Assembly: GCA_947630605.1 (NCBI GenBank)
Contig: CANRIO010000001.1
Location: 1 to 64,000, forward strand
DNA: 64,000 nucleotides
DNA from: an uncultured Clostridia bacterium
Lineage (GTDB): Bacteria; Bacillota; Clostridia; Christensenellales; Borkfalkiaceae
Reading direction: 5' to 3'
Each line of letters starts with the position of its first letter. The stretch's first letter is position 1. The notes beneath the pieces are model-generated. The model saw only the letters and a program-made list of their open reading frames with translations. It was not told the origin of the DNA and did not search any database. A program made the position numbers and the translations under genes. Of this stretch, positions 7,020 through 15,298 are shown piece by piece.

Positions 7020-10000
7020 ATGTATAGAAAGGTTGATACGTCGCTCGATTTCGTGGAGCGGGAACGGGAGATCGCAAAGTTTTGGAAGGAGAACAAGATC
7101 TTCGAAAAATCCATCGAAAAGAACGAGGGAGGGGAGGAGTTCTCCTTCTTCGACGGCCCTCCCACCGCCAACGGCAAGCCGCACATCGGGCATGTCCTTA
7201 CCCGCGTCATGAAGGACATCATGCCCCGCTACGAGACGATGAAGGGAAAGCATGTCCTCCGCAAGGCGGGCTGGGATACGCATGGCCTTCCCGTGGAGCT
7301 CGAGGTGGAGAAGAGCCTCGGCATCGACGGAAAACCGCAGATCGAGAAGTTCGGCATCGAGCCCTTCATCCAAAAGTGCAAGCAGTCCGTGTGGAAGTAT
7401 CAGAGCGAATGGGAGAAGATGTCGGACGCGGTCGGCTATTGGGTGGATATGGAACACCCCTATGTCACCTATCACGACGACTATATCGAATCGGAGTGGT
7501 GGGCGCTCAAGCGCATGCACGAGATGGGGCTCTTATACAAGGGGCACAAGATCGTCCCCTATTGCCCCCGCTGCGGGACAGCGCTCTCCTCGCATGAGGT
7601 CGCACAGGGCTATAAGGATGTGAAGGAGACCTCGGCCGTCGCCCGCTTCAAAGTGGAAGGCAAGGAGAACACTTACATCCTCGCATGGACGACGACGCCG
7701 TGGACCCTTCCCTCCAACGTCGCCCTCTGCATGAATCCGAATGAAGATTACGTCGAGATCGAGGCGGAGGACGGCACCCATTACATCCTCGCCGAGGCCC
7801 TCGCGGGCAAATTTTTCGAAAACTTCCAGGTGGTCGAACGCCGCAAGGGGAGCGAATACGAGGGTACCATGTACGAGCCTCTCTTCGATTGGGCGAAGGG
7901 GAGCTTCCGCGAGAAGGCCTACTTTGTCGTCTGCGACGGCTATGTCACGCTCACCGACGGCACGGGCGTCGTGCACATCGCCCCCGCCTTCGGCGAGGAC
8001 GACTACCGCGTCGGGAAGAAGTACCGTCTCCCCGTCGTCCAGCTCGTCAACGAGCGGGGGTGCTTCGACGAACGCTGCCCCGAACTCGACGGGCTGTTTG
8101 CAAAGAAGGCGGACAGCGTCATTCTCGAGATGCTCAAAAGCCGCGGTCTTCTCTTCAAAAAACTTCCCTATGAACATAGCTATCCCCACTGCTGGCGGTG
8201 CGACACGCCCCTTCTCTACTATGCGCGGGCGAGCTGGTTCATCGAGGTCACGAAGGTGAAGGACGCCCTCATCGCGGCCAACCGTTCGGTGAATTGGATC
8301 CCCGAGACCATCAAAGAGGGGAGGATGGGCAACTTCCTCGAGAACGTCATCGACTGGGGGCTTTCCCGCGACCGCTATTGGGGCACCCCGCTCCCCGTAT
8401 GGGTGTGCGAGGACTGCGGCGAAGTCGTCGTCATCGGCTCCAAAAAGGAACTCTGCGAAAGGACGGGCGCGCCCGAGAATATCGAATTGCACCGCCCCTA
8501 CCTCGACGGCCTCACCTGCACTTGCCCCCGTTGCGGCGGCAGCTGTAAGCGCACCCCCGAGGTCATCGACTGTTGGTTCGATTCGGGTTCCATGCCCTTT
8601 GCACAGTACCACTATCCCTTCGAAAACAAGGACCTCTTCGAGGAGACCTTCCCCGCCGACTTCATCTCGGAGGCCGTCGACCAGACGCGCGGATGGTTCT
8701 ACACCCTCCTCGTCATCTCGACCATCCTCTTCGGCAAGGCGCCCTTCAAGACGTGCATCGTCTTGGGGCATGTCAACGACCAGAACGGCGTCAAGATGAG
8801 CAAGCACAAGGGCAACGTCGTCGACCCGTGGACGGTGCTTTCAAAGCAGGGCGCGGACGCCACGCGGTGGTATTTCTACACGAACAGCGCGCCGTGGATC
8901 CCCTCCCGCTTCGGGGCGGAGGCCGTCTCCGAGAGCCAGCGAAAGTTTCAGGGGACGCTTTGGAACACCTACGCCTTCTTCACCCTCTATGCCGGGATCG
9001 ACGGCTACGACCCCTCGAAATACGACTTGAAGAAGTGCAAGCTCTCCCTCATGGACAAGTGGGTGCTCTCCAAGCTCAACACCCTCGTCGGCGAGGTGGA
9101 CGGCATGCTTTCCGCCTACAACATCACGGACAGCGCCCGCGCCATCCAGGACTTTGCGGACGCACTCTCTAATTGGTATGTGAGAAGGGGCCGCGACCGC
9201 TATTGGGGAGCGGAGATGACGGAGGACAAGGCGGCGGCCTATACGACGCTCTACACCGTCCTTCTGACGCTCTCCAAGCTCATCGCACCCTATATGCCCT
9301 TCATGGCGGAGATGATGTACCAAAACTTAGTGCCCGCATTCTTCCCCGAAGAACCCATCTCCGTGCACCTCTGTGACTACCCTGTCGCGGACATGGTATG
9401 GGTGGATCCCGTCCTGGAGGCGGGCATGCAGGACGTTTTGAATGTCGTCGAACTCGGGCGCAGCGCACGCAATTCGGGCAACATCAAGAACCGCCAGCCC
9501 CTCAAGGAGATGCTCGTCGCCTCCGATAGAAAGCTCGGCATCGAGGGCGAACTCGAGGCGGTCACCCTGGACGAGCTCAACGTCAAGAGCCTCAAACTTC
9601 TCTCGGGCGGGGAGGAGCTCGTTACCTACAATCTGAAGCCGCAACTGCGCACCCTCGGCCCGAAATACGGCAAGAAACTCCGCCTTATCACCGAATTTTT
9701 GCAAAACTGCAACGCGGCGGAGGTGGTCGCCACCGTCAAGACGGGCGAGCCCTACAGGGTGGACCTCGACGGGGAGGTCGAACTCTTCGAGGAGGATCTG
9801 CAGATCTTCACCTCGTCCGCGCACGGCTACGCCACGGCGCAGGGGTACGGCATCACCGTCGCCCTCAACACGGAACTTTCGGAAGAGCTTTTGGATGAGG
9901 GCGCGGAGCGCGAGCTCATCTCCAAGATCCAGTCGATGAGAAAGGAGGCGGGATTTGAGGTCACCGACCGCATTGCCCTATACCATGTCGCAGAGGGGCG

Positions 10001-10139
10001 TGCAAGAAAGGTACTTCTTCAGGGAACGCTCGCCAAGGCCGTCCTCGCCGAAAAGGTCGAGGAGGGCACGCGCGAGGGCTTCACGAAGGAGCTCGACATC
10101 AACGGCGACAGGGCCGTCCTCACCATCGTAAAACTGTAA
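7020..10139 (+). CDS. ileS: Isoleucyl-tRNA synthetase
   Basis: A 1,039-residue class I synthetase. The HIGH motif is at H55 (KPHIGH) and KMSKH at residue 592. A CP1 editing domain holds TTPWTLPSN, and the WVDMEHPYVTYHDDY stretch is typical of IleRS. CxxC pairs near residues 185, 463 and 500 lie in inserted zinc knuckles. The length and the C-terminal tail resemble the eukaryote-like type 2 IleRS, the type linked to natural mupirocin resistance; this is inference from length and motif style. AAGGAG precedes the ATG. No T-box leader fits in the 27-bp gap. Confidence 0.97.
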   Translation: MYRKVDTSLDFVEREREIAKFWKENKIFEKSIEKNEGGEEFSFFDGPPTANGKPHIGHVLTRVMKDIMPRYETMKGKHVLRKAGWDTHGLPVELEVEKSLGIDGKPQIEKFGIEPFIQKCKQSVWKYQSEWEKMSDAVGYWVDMEHPYVTYHDDYIESEWWALKRMHEMGLLYKGHKIVPYCPRCGTALSSHEVAQGYKDVKETSAVARFKVEGKENTYILAWTTTPWTLPSNVALCMNPNEDYVEIEAEDGTHYILAEALAGKFFENFQVVERRKGSEYEGTMYEPLFDWAKGSFREKAYFVVCDGYVTLTDGTGVVHIAPAFGEDDYRVGKKYRLPVVQLVNERGCFDERCPELDGLFAKKADSVILEMLKSRGLLFKKLPYEHSYPHCWRCDTPLLYYARASWFIEVTKVKDALIAANRSVNWIPETIKEGRMGNFLENVIDWGLSRDRYWGTPLPVWVCEDCGEVVVIGSKKELCERTGAPENIELHRPYLDGLTCTCPRCGGSCKRTPEVIDCWFDSGSMPFAQYHYPFENKDLFEETFPADFISEAVDQTRGWFYTLLVISTILFGKAPFKTCIVLGHVNDQNGVKMSKHKGNVVDPWTVLSKQGADATRWYFYTNSAPWIPSRFGAEAVSESQRKFQGTLWNTYAFFTLYAGIDGYDPSKYDLKKCKLSLMDKWVLSKLNTLVGEVDGMLSAYNITDSARAIQDFADALSNWYVRRGRDRYWGAEMTEDKAAAYTTLYTVLLTLSKLIAPYMPFMAEMMYQNLVPAFFPEEPISVHLCDYPVADMVWVDPVLEAGMQDVLNVVELGRSARNSGNIKNRQPLKEMLVASDRKLGIEGELEAVTLDELNVKSLKLLSGGEELVTYNLKPQLRTLGPKYGKKLRLITEFLQNCNAAEVVATVKTGEPYRVDLDGEVELFEEDLQIFTSSAHGYATAQGYGITVALNTELSEELLDEGAERELISKIQSMRKEAGFEVTDRIALYHVAEGRARKVLLQGTLAKAVLAEKVEEGTREGFTKELDINGDRAVLTIVKL

Positions 10140-10165
10140 CTTTCCCATCACATCGCAAAAATGAG

Positions 10166-10234
10166 GCCTTCCCCCATGGAACGGGCCCCGAAAGCAGTTG
10201 TCTTTTGGGGCGCATCGGCGGGGGAAGGCTTTTA
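10166..10234 (+). terminator. Terminator of ileS
   Basis: Outer stem GCCTTCCCCC / GGGGGAAGGC (10166-10175 and 10220-10229) enclosing an inner GGCCCCGAAA...TTTTGGGGC hairpin, followed by TTTTAT. Confidence 0.8.
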
Positions 10235-10302
10235 TCTACTTATCGCGGTTTTTGCACAAAAAAATGAAAAAATAAAAAATTGCAAAGATTATGCGGAATG
10301 AT

Positions 10303-10331
10303 TTGTCGAATTTTGCAAAATGTTATATAAT
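10303..10331 (+). promoter_or_regulatory. Promoter overlapping the upstream edge of the O-antigen-ligase-like gene
   Basis: TTGTCG (10303-10308), 17 bp, TATAAT (10326-10331). The chosen ATG is at 10338, 6 bp after the -10, which places it at the expected +1 site. Confidence 0.7.
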
Positions 10332-10337
10332 GGCTGT

Positions 10338-11807
10338 ATGCTCGTTCAAGTTTTTCCCAAGCTCAAGAATTTTTTGCCCGTGAAGATCCTGCGCGGATAT
10401 TTTGCCTCTCCGCTGCATGTCGTCCTCATCGGGTTTTTGATGACGCTCGGCGAACTGCTTGCGATCGAGCTCGCCGTCTTCTGGTGCGACATCCTTCTTG
10501 CGGCCATCTCGCTCCTTCTATCGGACGATACTCTTGCCGTCGTTCCCGTCGCCTGTTGCGGCTATATGACGATCGCTTCAAAGAACAACACCATCAAGGC
10601 TGCCGAAATGGGGGAGACGACCATCTTTCAGGATCCCACCTTCCATAAGCACCTTTTCGGGCTGCTGCTTTTTATCGTCATTCTGCTCCTCATCCGCCTT
10701 GTGACCCTTCTCATCGAAGATCCCCGCCGTGCGGGTATGCCGCGCCTTCTTCCGGGGTTTGCGGCGCTCGGGCTCGCCTATCTGCTCAGCGGAGGGGGAT
10801 CCTCCCACTATTCTTCGAGGACCGTCCTCTTTGGCTTCGTGCAGATCGCGTCCCTCGCCTTTTTCTACCTCTATTTCCACTTCACGCTGGACTTTAAGAA
10901 GATCAGGAAGGACTATGCGCCCGCGCTCTTCTTTGTGATCGGGCTCTTCCTCTCCGTGCAGATCATCGGCATGTACGGTGGGAAGTGGGTGCATCTTCCC
11001 GACGGCTCCGTCGACCGCACCTGGCTCTACACGGGATGGGGGACATACAACAACGTCGGCGGGGTCATGGCGATGTGTATCCCCGCACCCTTCTACTTTG
11101 TGACGGCAAGAAAGCGCGGATACTTCTTCATGTTCCCCGCGATCTACTTTCTCATTGCCGTCTTTCTCACGCAGAGCCGCGGGAGCATCCTCTTCGGGAC
11201 GGTCGTCTTTATCGCCTGCCTTATCTGGGTGCTCATCAAGACGCGCGGGCGGGTAAAGCAGGGCGTCCTGCTCTTCTCCATCGCCATCATTCTCCTTTTG
11301 ATGCTCCTCCTCTTTGCCTTCCAAGGCAAGATCGACGCCCTCTTTGCCTCCCTGAAAGAGGCGGGCACGGACGACAGCAACCGCTTCAACATCTGGAAGA
11401 GGTGCTGGAAGACCTTCAAGGGCAATCCCGTCCTCGGCGTCGGCTTCTACGACACGCCGGGCTTCGGCTTTGCATATAACGCAAACCACGGCGCCTTTAT
11501 GCCCGCGCGGGCGCACAACACCATCATTCAGCTCTTTGCGACGGGCGGCGTCGTGCTCGTGGCGGCCTATATCCTCCACCGCGTCGAGACCTTTGTTCTC
11601 CTTTTCAAAAAACCTTCCCCCGAGAAGACCTTCGCCTTCTTCGTCGTGCTCGCCCTCATCCTCACGAGCCTTCTCGACTGCCACTTCTTCAACATCGGCC
11701 CGGGGATCCTGTACGGCATCGTGCTCGCCTTTGCGGAAAATTCCGATCGCATGAGAAGCGGGAAGATCCGCCCCGAACTTCGGACATGCCCCGCCCGTAA
11801 GGCGTGA
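10338..11807 (+). CDS. O-antigen ligase/polymerase (Wzy/WaaL)-like membrane protein
   Basis: A 489-residue protein with about 11 transmembrane segments. The Wzy_C-type landmarks are present: QSRGSILF in the middle, then RFNIWKRCWKTFKGNPVLGVGF and the loop RAHNTIIQLFATGGV with its conserved His. Family members join or transfer undecaprenol-linked glycans at the outer face of the membrane. No other polysaccharide genes are nearby. An in-frame ATG at 10320 overlaps the -10 box, so 10338 is preferred and the transcript would be leaderless. The C-terminal tail is basic. Confidence 0.85.
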   Translation: MLVQVFPKLKNFLPVKILRGYFASPLHVVLIGFLMTLGELLAIELAVFWCDILLAAISLLLSDDTLAVVPVACCGYMTIASKNNTIKAAEMGETTIFQDPTFHKHLFGLLLFIVILLLIRLVTLLIEDPRRAGMPRLLPGFAALGLAYLLSGGGSSHYSSRTVLFGFVQIASLAFFYLYFHFTLDFKKIRKDYAPALFFVIGLFLSVQIIGMYGGKWVHLPDGSVDRTWLYTGWGTYNNVGGVMAMCIPAPFYFVTARKRGYFFMFPAIYFLIAVFLTQSRGSILFGTVVFIACLIWVLIKTRGRVKQGVLLFSIAIILLLMLLLFAFQGKIDALFASLKEAGTDDSNRFNIWKRCWKTFKGNPVLGVGFYDTPGFGFAYNANHGAFMPARAHNTIIQLFATGGVVLVAAYILHRVETFVLLFKKPSPEKTFAFFVVLALILTSLLDCHFFNIGPGILYGIVLAFAENSDRMRSGKIRPELRTCPARKA

Positions 11808-11842
11808 CGGACAAAAACACCAAAGCTTCATACGAAAACGCA

Positions 11843-11874
11843 ACCCCCCTCAAAGCTCGCGCTCTGAGGGGGGT
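11843..11874 (+). terminator. Hairpin after the O-antigen-ligase-like gene
   Basis: A perfect 10-bp stem ACCCCCCTCA / TGAGGGGGGT with a 12-nt loop. It is not followed by a clear T-run, so its terminator role is uncertain. Confidence 0.5.
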
Positions 11875-12058
11875 CACATATGATAAGGGGGAAAATTAGG
11901 ATGATCGCATTTGATGATTTTATTATAGTCGAAATCGTGCAGAAAGTAAAAGATTTTGTCAAAATTTTTTATACGCAAAATTTTCGCACGCTCTTTTCAA
12001 CGGTTGTGAAAAGTTTACACGCGGGCGGCGGCAAAAGGTGATTTATTCACAAAAAATT

Positions 12059-12571
12059 TCACATCACGCGGCACAAAAGGCACCCCGCGACGACGCCGAG
12101 AAAATTTGCGCCGAGGGCGATCAGGGTGGGGCGGAAGAGCCGCTTCTTTTTCAGCCCCGCGAAATAGACGGCGGAGATGTAAAAGACGGTCTCACTCGAG
12201 CCGTACGCCACGCATGCACAGCGGCCGATGTAGCTGTCGGGACCGTAGGCGGAGAGAAGTTCGGAAAGAAGGGCGGTGGACCCGCTTCCCGAGAAGGGTT
12301 TGATGAGGACGAGGGGGGAGATCTCGGGCGGGATGCCGAGGGCGCGGAAGGCGGGGGAAAGGAAGTTCGTCAGCATCCTTGCAAGCCCGCTCATCTCGAA
12401 GAGGGAGGAGAGGATGAGCATGGCGGCGAGGTATGGGAAGATGGAAAGAATGAGGGGGACGGCCTCCTTCACCCCCTCCGCGAAGCAGTCATAGAGCTTG
12501 ACCCGCCGCACAAGGCCGTAGATAAAGACGGCGAGAAAGAGGACGGGAATGATGAGGGCGACCCATTTCAT
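12059..12571 (-). CDS. spmB: Spore maturation protein B
   Basis: A 170-residue membrane protein with the nucleoside-recognition (Gate) domain: KEAVPLILSIFPYLAAMLILSSLFE near the N-terminus and the conserved KPFSGSGS motif with CVAYGSSETVFY. SpmB works with SpmA in late spore-core dehydration in Bacillus and Clostridium. The start overlaps the spmA stop by 4 bp (ATGA), so the two are translationally coupled. Length is normal. Confidence 0.95.
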   Translation of the reverse strand: MKWVALIIPVLFLAVFIYGLVRRVKLYDCFAEGVKEAVPLILSIFPYLAAMLILSSLFEMSGLARMLTNFLSPAFRALGIPPEISPLVLIKPFSGSGSTALLSELLSAYGPDSYIGRCACVAYGSSETVFYISAVYFAGLKKKRLFRPTLIALGANFLGVVAGCLLCRVM

Positions 12572-13146
12572 GCGGGCCGCCTCTTTGTATGGAGAGGTCT
12601 TTTTGCGGAATGCGTCATGAAGACGAGGACTGCGCCCAAAAGGGTGGAAAGGAGGGTGGAAAGGAGGGTGGGGAGAAAGATGTCTGCGGGGGATGGCGAG
12701 CCCGCGGAAAGGCGGAGGGCGATGACGGTGGTGGGGAGAAGCTGCAGACTTGTCGCATTGAGCACAAAGAGCATGTCGGCGGCATAGCCGTTCCCGCTCT
12801 CCAAAAAGCGTTTCGTCGCCTTGATGCCGAGGGGCGTCGGAGCCCCGGGAAGACCCAAAAGATTTGCGGAGAGATTCCCGCCCGCAAGCGAGAGCGCCTC
12901 CCTGTCATTTGAGCGAAACAAACGCCGCATCGCGGGCATGGTATGCCCTGTTATCTTCTCCGCAAGGCCGCTCTTCTCCAAGATCTTAAAAAATCCCAAC
13001 CACACGCAGTAGACGGCGAGAAGGGACAGAGCGAGCGTTGCCGCCTTTTCCCCGCCCGAGAGCATGGCGGGCAGAAACCCGTCGGGGTTAGAAAAAAGGA
13101 AGAGCGCGCACGACAAAAGAAAGATGACCGCAAAGATTCCGTTCAC
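12568..13146 (-). CDS. spmA: Spore maturation protein A
   Basis: A 192-residue membrane protein with WLGFFKILEKSGLAEKI and the signature GGNLSANLLGLPGAPTPLG followed by FLVLNATSLQL-type sequence, as in SpmA. The start is GTG with only a weak ribosome site. TATAGT lies 5 bp before the GTG, another possible leaderless arrangement. Near the C-terminus a 12-bp tandem repeat encodes TLLSTLLSTLLG (12641-12672) inside a membrane helix. Confidence 0.94.
   Translation of the reverse strand: MNGIFAVIFLLSCALFLFSNPDGFLPAMLSGGEKAATLALSLLAVYCVWLGFFKILEKSGLAEKITGHTMPAMRRLFRSNDREALSLAGGNLSANLLGLPGAPTPLGIKATKRFLESGNGYAADMLFVLNATSLQLLPTTVIALRLSAGSPSPADIFLPTLLSTLLSTLLGAVLVFMTHSAKRPLHTKRRPA
12641..12672. repeat. 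12-bp tandem repeat inside spmA
   Basis: Unit AGGGTGGAAAGG, 2.7 copies, perfect. It keeps the frame and adds Thr-Leu-Leu-Ser units to a transmembrane helix. Confidence 0.85.
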
Positions 13147-13540
13147 GCTCTACTATATTGTCATTTTTTGCAGAATAGACGCGAAAAACCAAATTTCTCT
13201 CCCGCGTCATGCTGCCCCGCCCGCACGTTCTGATCGCCATCGAAGGTCGGCACGAGTGCCGACTTTCGGCACGAAGTAACGTAGTTGAAGCATCACATTA
13301 TTATTCGGACTTCGTATCAGGGGATTCTTCGGGGAGTTGCCCCGTCGGAAATCCATATAAACCCCATCGCCTCAGAATGACGCGCTTACCACAATTCGGA
13401 CTTTGTAATTCGGGATTCTTCGCTTCGCTCAGAATGACGCGAACCCACTAACCCCTCGCCCGTCGTCATTTCGTCTGAAAAGGCATTCATTCGACAGCGT
13501 TTTTTTCTTCTAAACGCAAAAGATGCGGCATACATTGTTA
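13147..13540. repeat. Intergenic mosaic repeat locus 2
   Basis: No gene. 13205-13246 carries the CGTCATGCTGCCCCGCCCGC...CTGATCGCCA module shared with 47279-47320. 13318-13370 carries GGGGATTCTTCGGGGAGTTG...ATATAAACCCCATCG, shared with 62360-62410. 13408-13441 carries GGGATTCTTCGC...CAGAATGACGC. A bare GGCACGAGTGCC palindrome lies at 13249-13260. Confidence 0.75.
13532..13539 (+). promoter_or_regulatory. Possible sporulation sigma-E -10 element before the spoIVF pair
   Basis: CATACATT matches the sigma-E -10 pattern CATACAnT; it lies about 50 bp before the start codon. The -35 region is weak, so this rests on one element and on the fact that spoIVF operons are sigma-E dependent in Bacillus. 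Confidence 0.35.
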
Positions 13541-13588
13541 TAGCTCGGGCGAAAAGCCCCCCCAACGAAAATTTTAAGAGGTGACGCA

Positions 13589-14320
13589 ATGAGTGATGAA
13601 TTGAGTTATGCCGAGATGCTCGAGATCCCCGTGGAGACGGTGACCGTCAGCAAGAAGGAAAAAAAGAAAAAGTGGAGAGAGGAGCCGCTCTCCGATCAGC
13701 TCGTGAAGGAGGTCAACGACCGCATGGAGGCGAGCGACCCCGCCTATGCCGAGAGTAAGCCCATCGAGCGCGAATACGGCCTGCGGCCCAAAAAGAGTGC
13801 GAATGCGAGGAAGATCCTCATCGCCGAACTCGTCGCCGTCGTCGCCCTGTGTGCGACCATCTTCCTCACCAATCTCCTTCTCCCCAACAGCGCGATCAAC
13901 ACCGCCGTGCGCGGGCTCTTCAAGGGGAAGGCGGCGGAGGCGACGGACACGCGCACCTATGCGGACTTCACCCTCTCCCCCGTCGTCTCGGGCGATGCGG
14001 AAGTGGAGGTGACCGTCTCCGACAGCGGCATGCTCACCTTTACGGGCGACACCGTCGTCTATGTGCCCGCAGAGGGCAAACTCGAGACGCTCTCGGGAAC
14101 GCCTGCGACGGGCTACACCGCGCGCATCCGCCACTCGGACAGTTTCTCCACGATCATCAGCGGGCTGGACGGCGTCGGCCATGAGATCGGCGAGACCATC
14201 CGCCCCGGCGTGCCCTTCGGCTACACCGACGGCGATGGAGCGGTGAACGTCATCTTCTATGACGGCGAGAATGTCATCCAAAACGTCGCACTCACCGAGG
14301 GCACCCTTGCATGGAGCTGA
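13589..14320 (+). CDS. spoIVFA: SpoIVFA-like protein (degenerate LytM/M23 domain)
   Basis: A 243-residue protein: about 75 charged cytoplasmic residues, one membrane segment (KILIAELVAVVALCATIFLTNLLL, roughly 75-98), then an extracytoplasmic domain built like a LytM/M23 fold (TARIRHSDSFSTIISGLDG...IRPGVPFGY). The M23 zinc ligands are not all present, as expected for SpoIVFA, which tethers and inhibits the SpoIVFB protease in the outer forespore membrane. The adjacent downstream gene encodes an M50 protease, which supports the call. Good AGGTGA site before ATG. Confidence 0.8.
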   Translation: MSDELSYAEMLEIPVETVTVSKKEKKKKWREEPLSDQLVKEVNDRMEASDPAYAESKPIEREYGLRPKKSANARKILIAELVAVVALCATIFLTNLLLPNSAINTAVRGLFKGKAAEATDTRTYADFTLSPVVSGDAEVEVTVSDSGMLTFTGDTVVYVPAEGKLETLSGTPATGYTARIRHSDSFSTIISGLDGVGHEIGETIRPGVPFGYTDGDGAVNVIFYDGENVIQNVALTEGTLAWS

Positions 14321-15161
14321 AAAATTAAGGCACAGGGCGGGTGGGATCAAGGTCGCCGTCCATCCGCTCTTTCTTGCGGTCGGCATCCTTTCCGCCTTCA
14401 CGGGAGGGATGCTGCTCTTTATCGCCGCGGTGCTCGCCGCCCTCGAACACGAGCTTGCCCACGCCTTGGCCGCACGGCGGTTCGGATTTGAATTAAATAA
14501 GATCGTCCTCATGCCGTACGGCGCGGTCATCTCGGGGGACATCGCGGGCATGGGTAGGGGCAATGAGCTCAAAGTGCTTGCCGCGGGGCCGCTTGTCAGC
14601 CTTGCGACGGGGCTTGCATTCGTCGCGCTCTGGTGGCTCTATCCCGAAGTTTACCCCTTCACCGAACTTGCGGCGAGCGTCTCTTTTTCCCTCTTTTTTG
14701 TCAACCTTCTGCCCGCGTACCCTTTGGACGGCGGCAGGATGTTGAGTCTTCTTTTGCAGCCCATCGGGAAGAAGCGGGCGAAGATCGTATGCGGGATCCT
14801 GAGCATTCTCACCGCGCTCGGCATCCTCGGATACTTCATATGGAGCTGTTTTTCCGCCCCCAACTTCTCCGCCCTCGCCTTCTCGCTCTTGCTCCTTTTC
14901 GGCGCGTTCGGCGGCGGGAGCTATGGGCGCATCACCTTCTCCCCCAAGCGGTTTTTGCGGGGCGTGGAGGAAAGGCGGGTGGCCGTCGACGGCAGCGTCA
15001 GCGTGCAAAATGCGATACGGTTTTTGCGGGAAGACCGCTATCTCACCCTCATCCTCTTTGAGGAGGGCGAGTATTTGGGGGAGCTCTCCGAGGAGGAGTT
15101 CCTTTCCGCCATGCAGAAAGGCGCATACGCCCAGCCTCTCCGCTCCCTTCTCACGATATAA
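14307..15161 (+). CDS. spoIVFB: SpoIVFB-like M50 site-2 protease
   Basis: An intramembrane metalloprotease of about 284 residues. HELAH (H48, E49, H52) is the zinc site, and NLLPAYPLDGGR with D141 is the second ligand. SpoIVFB cleaves pro-sigma-K at the outer forespore membrane. A degraded C-terminal region (SVQNAIRFLREDR...) may be the CBS-like regulatory domain. No ATG lies in frame near the expected N-terminus; TTG at 14307 has GAGG upstream and overlaps the end of the preceding gene by 14 bp, so coupling is likely. The ATG at 14259 is deeper in the upstream gene and less likely. Confidence 0.88.
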   Translation: MHGAEKLRHRAGGIKVAVHPLFLAVGILSAFTGGMLLFIAAVLAALEHELAHALAARRFGFELNKIVLMPYGAVISGDIAGMGRGNELKVLAAGPLVSLATGLAFVALWWLYPEVYPFTELAASVSFSLFFVNLLPAYPLDGGRMLSLLLQPIGKKRAKIVCGILSILTALGILGYFIWSCFSAPNFSALAFSLLLLFGAFGGGSYGRITFSPKRFLRGVEERRVAVDGSVSVQNAIRFLREDRYLTLILFEEGEYLGELSEEEFLSAMQKGAYAQPLRSLLTI

Positions 15162-15170
15162 AAAACGGGC

Positions 15171-15199
15171 TTGCCATGCGCCCGCATTTATGCTATAAT
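15171..15199 (+). promoter_or_regulatory. Predicted promoter of rsmA
   Basis: TTGCCA (15171-15176), 17 bp, TATAAT (15194-15199). Confidence 0.75.
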
Positions 15200-15204
15200 A
15201 ATAG

Positions 15205-15230
15205 GAGCCGAAGAGGCCTTCGGCTCTTTA
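15205..15230 (+). promoter_or_regulatory. Hairpin in the rsmA leader (attenuator-like)
   Basis: GAGCCGAA / TTCGGCTC, a perfect 8-bp stem with a 6-nt loop, followed by TTTAT. It begins just after the predicted transcription start and ends about 70 nt before rsmA. Confidence 0.5.
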
Positions 15231-15298
15231 TCCTATGTGAAAGGACATGCCCTCATCCAAAGTATTTGCGTTTGAGGCGGCGTTATGAGAGGAAAAGC

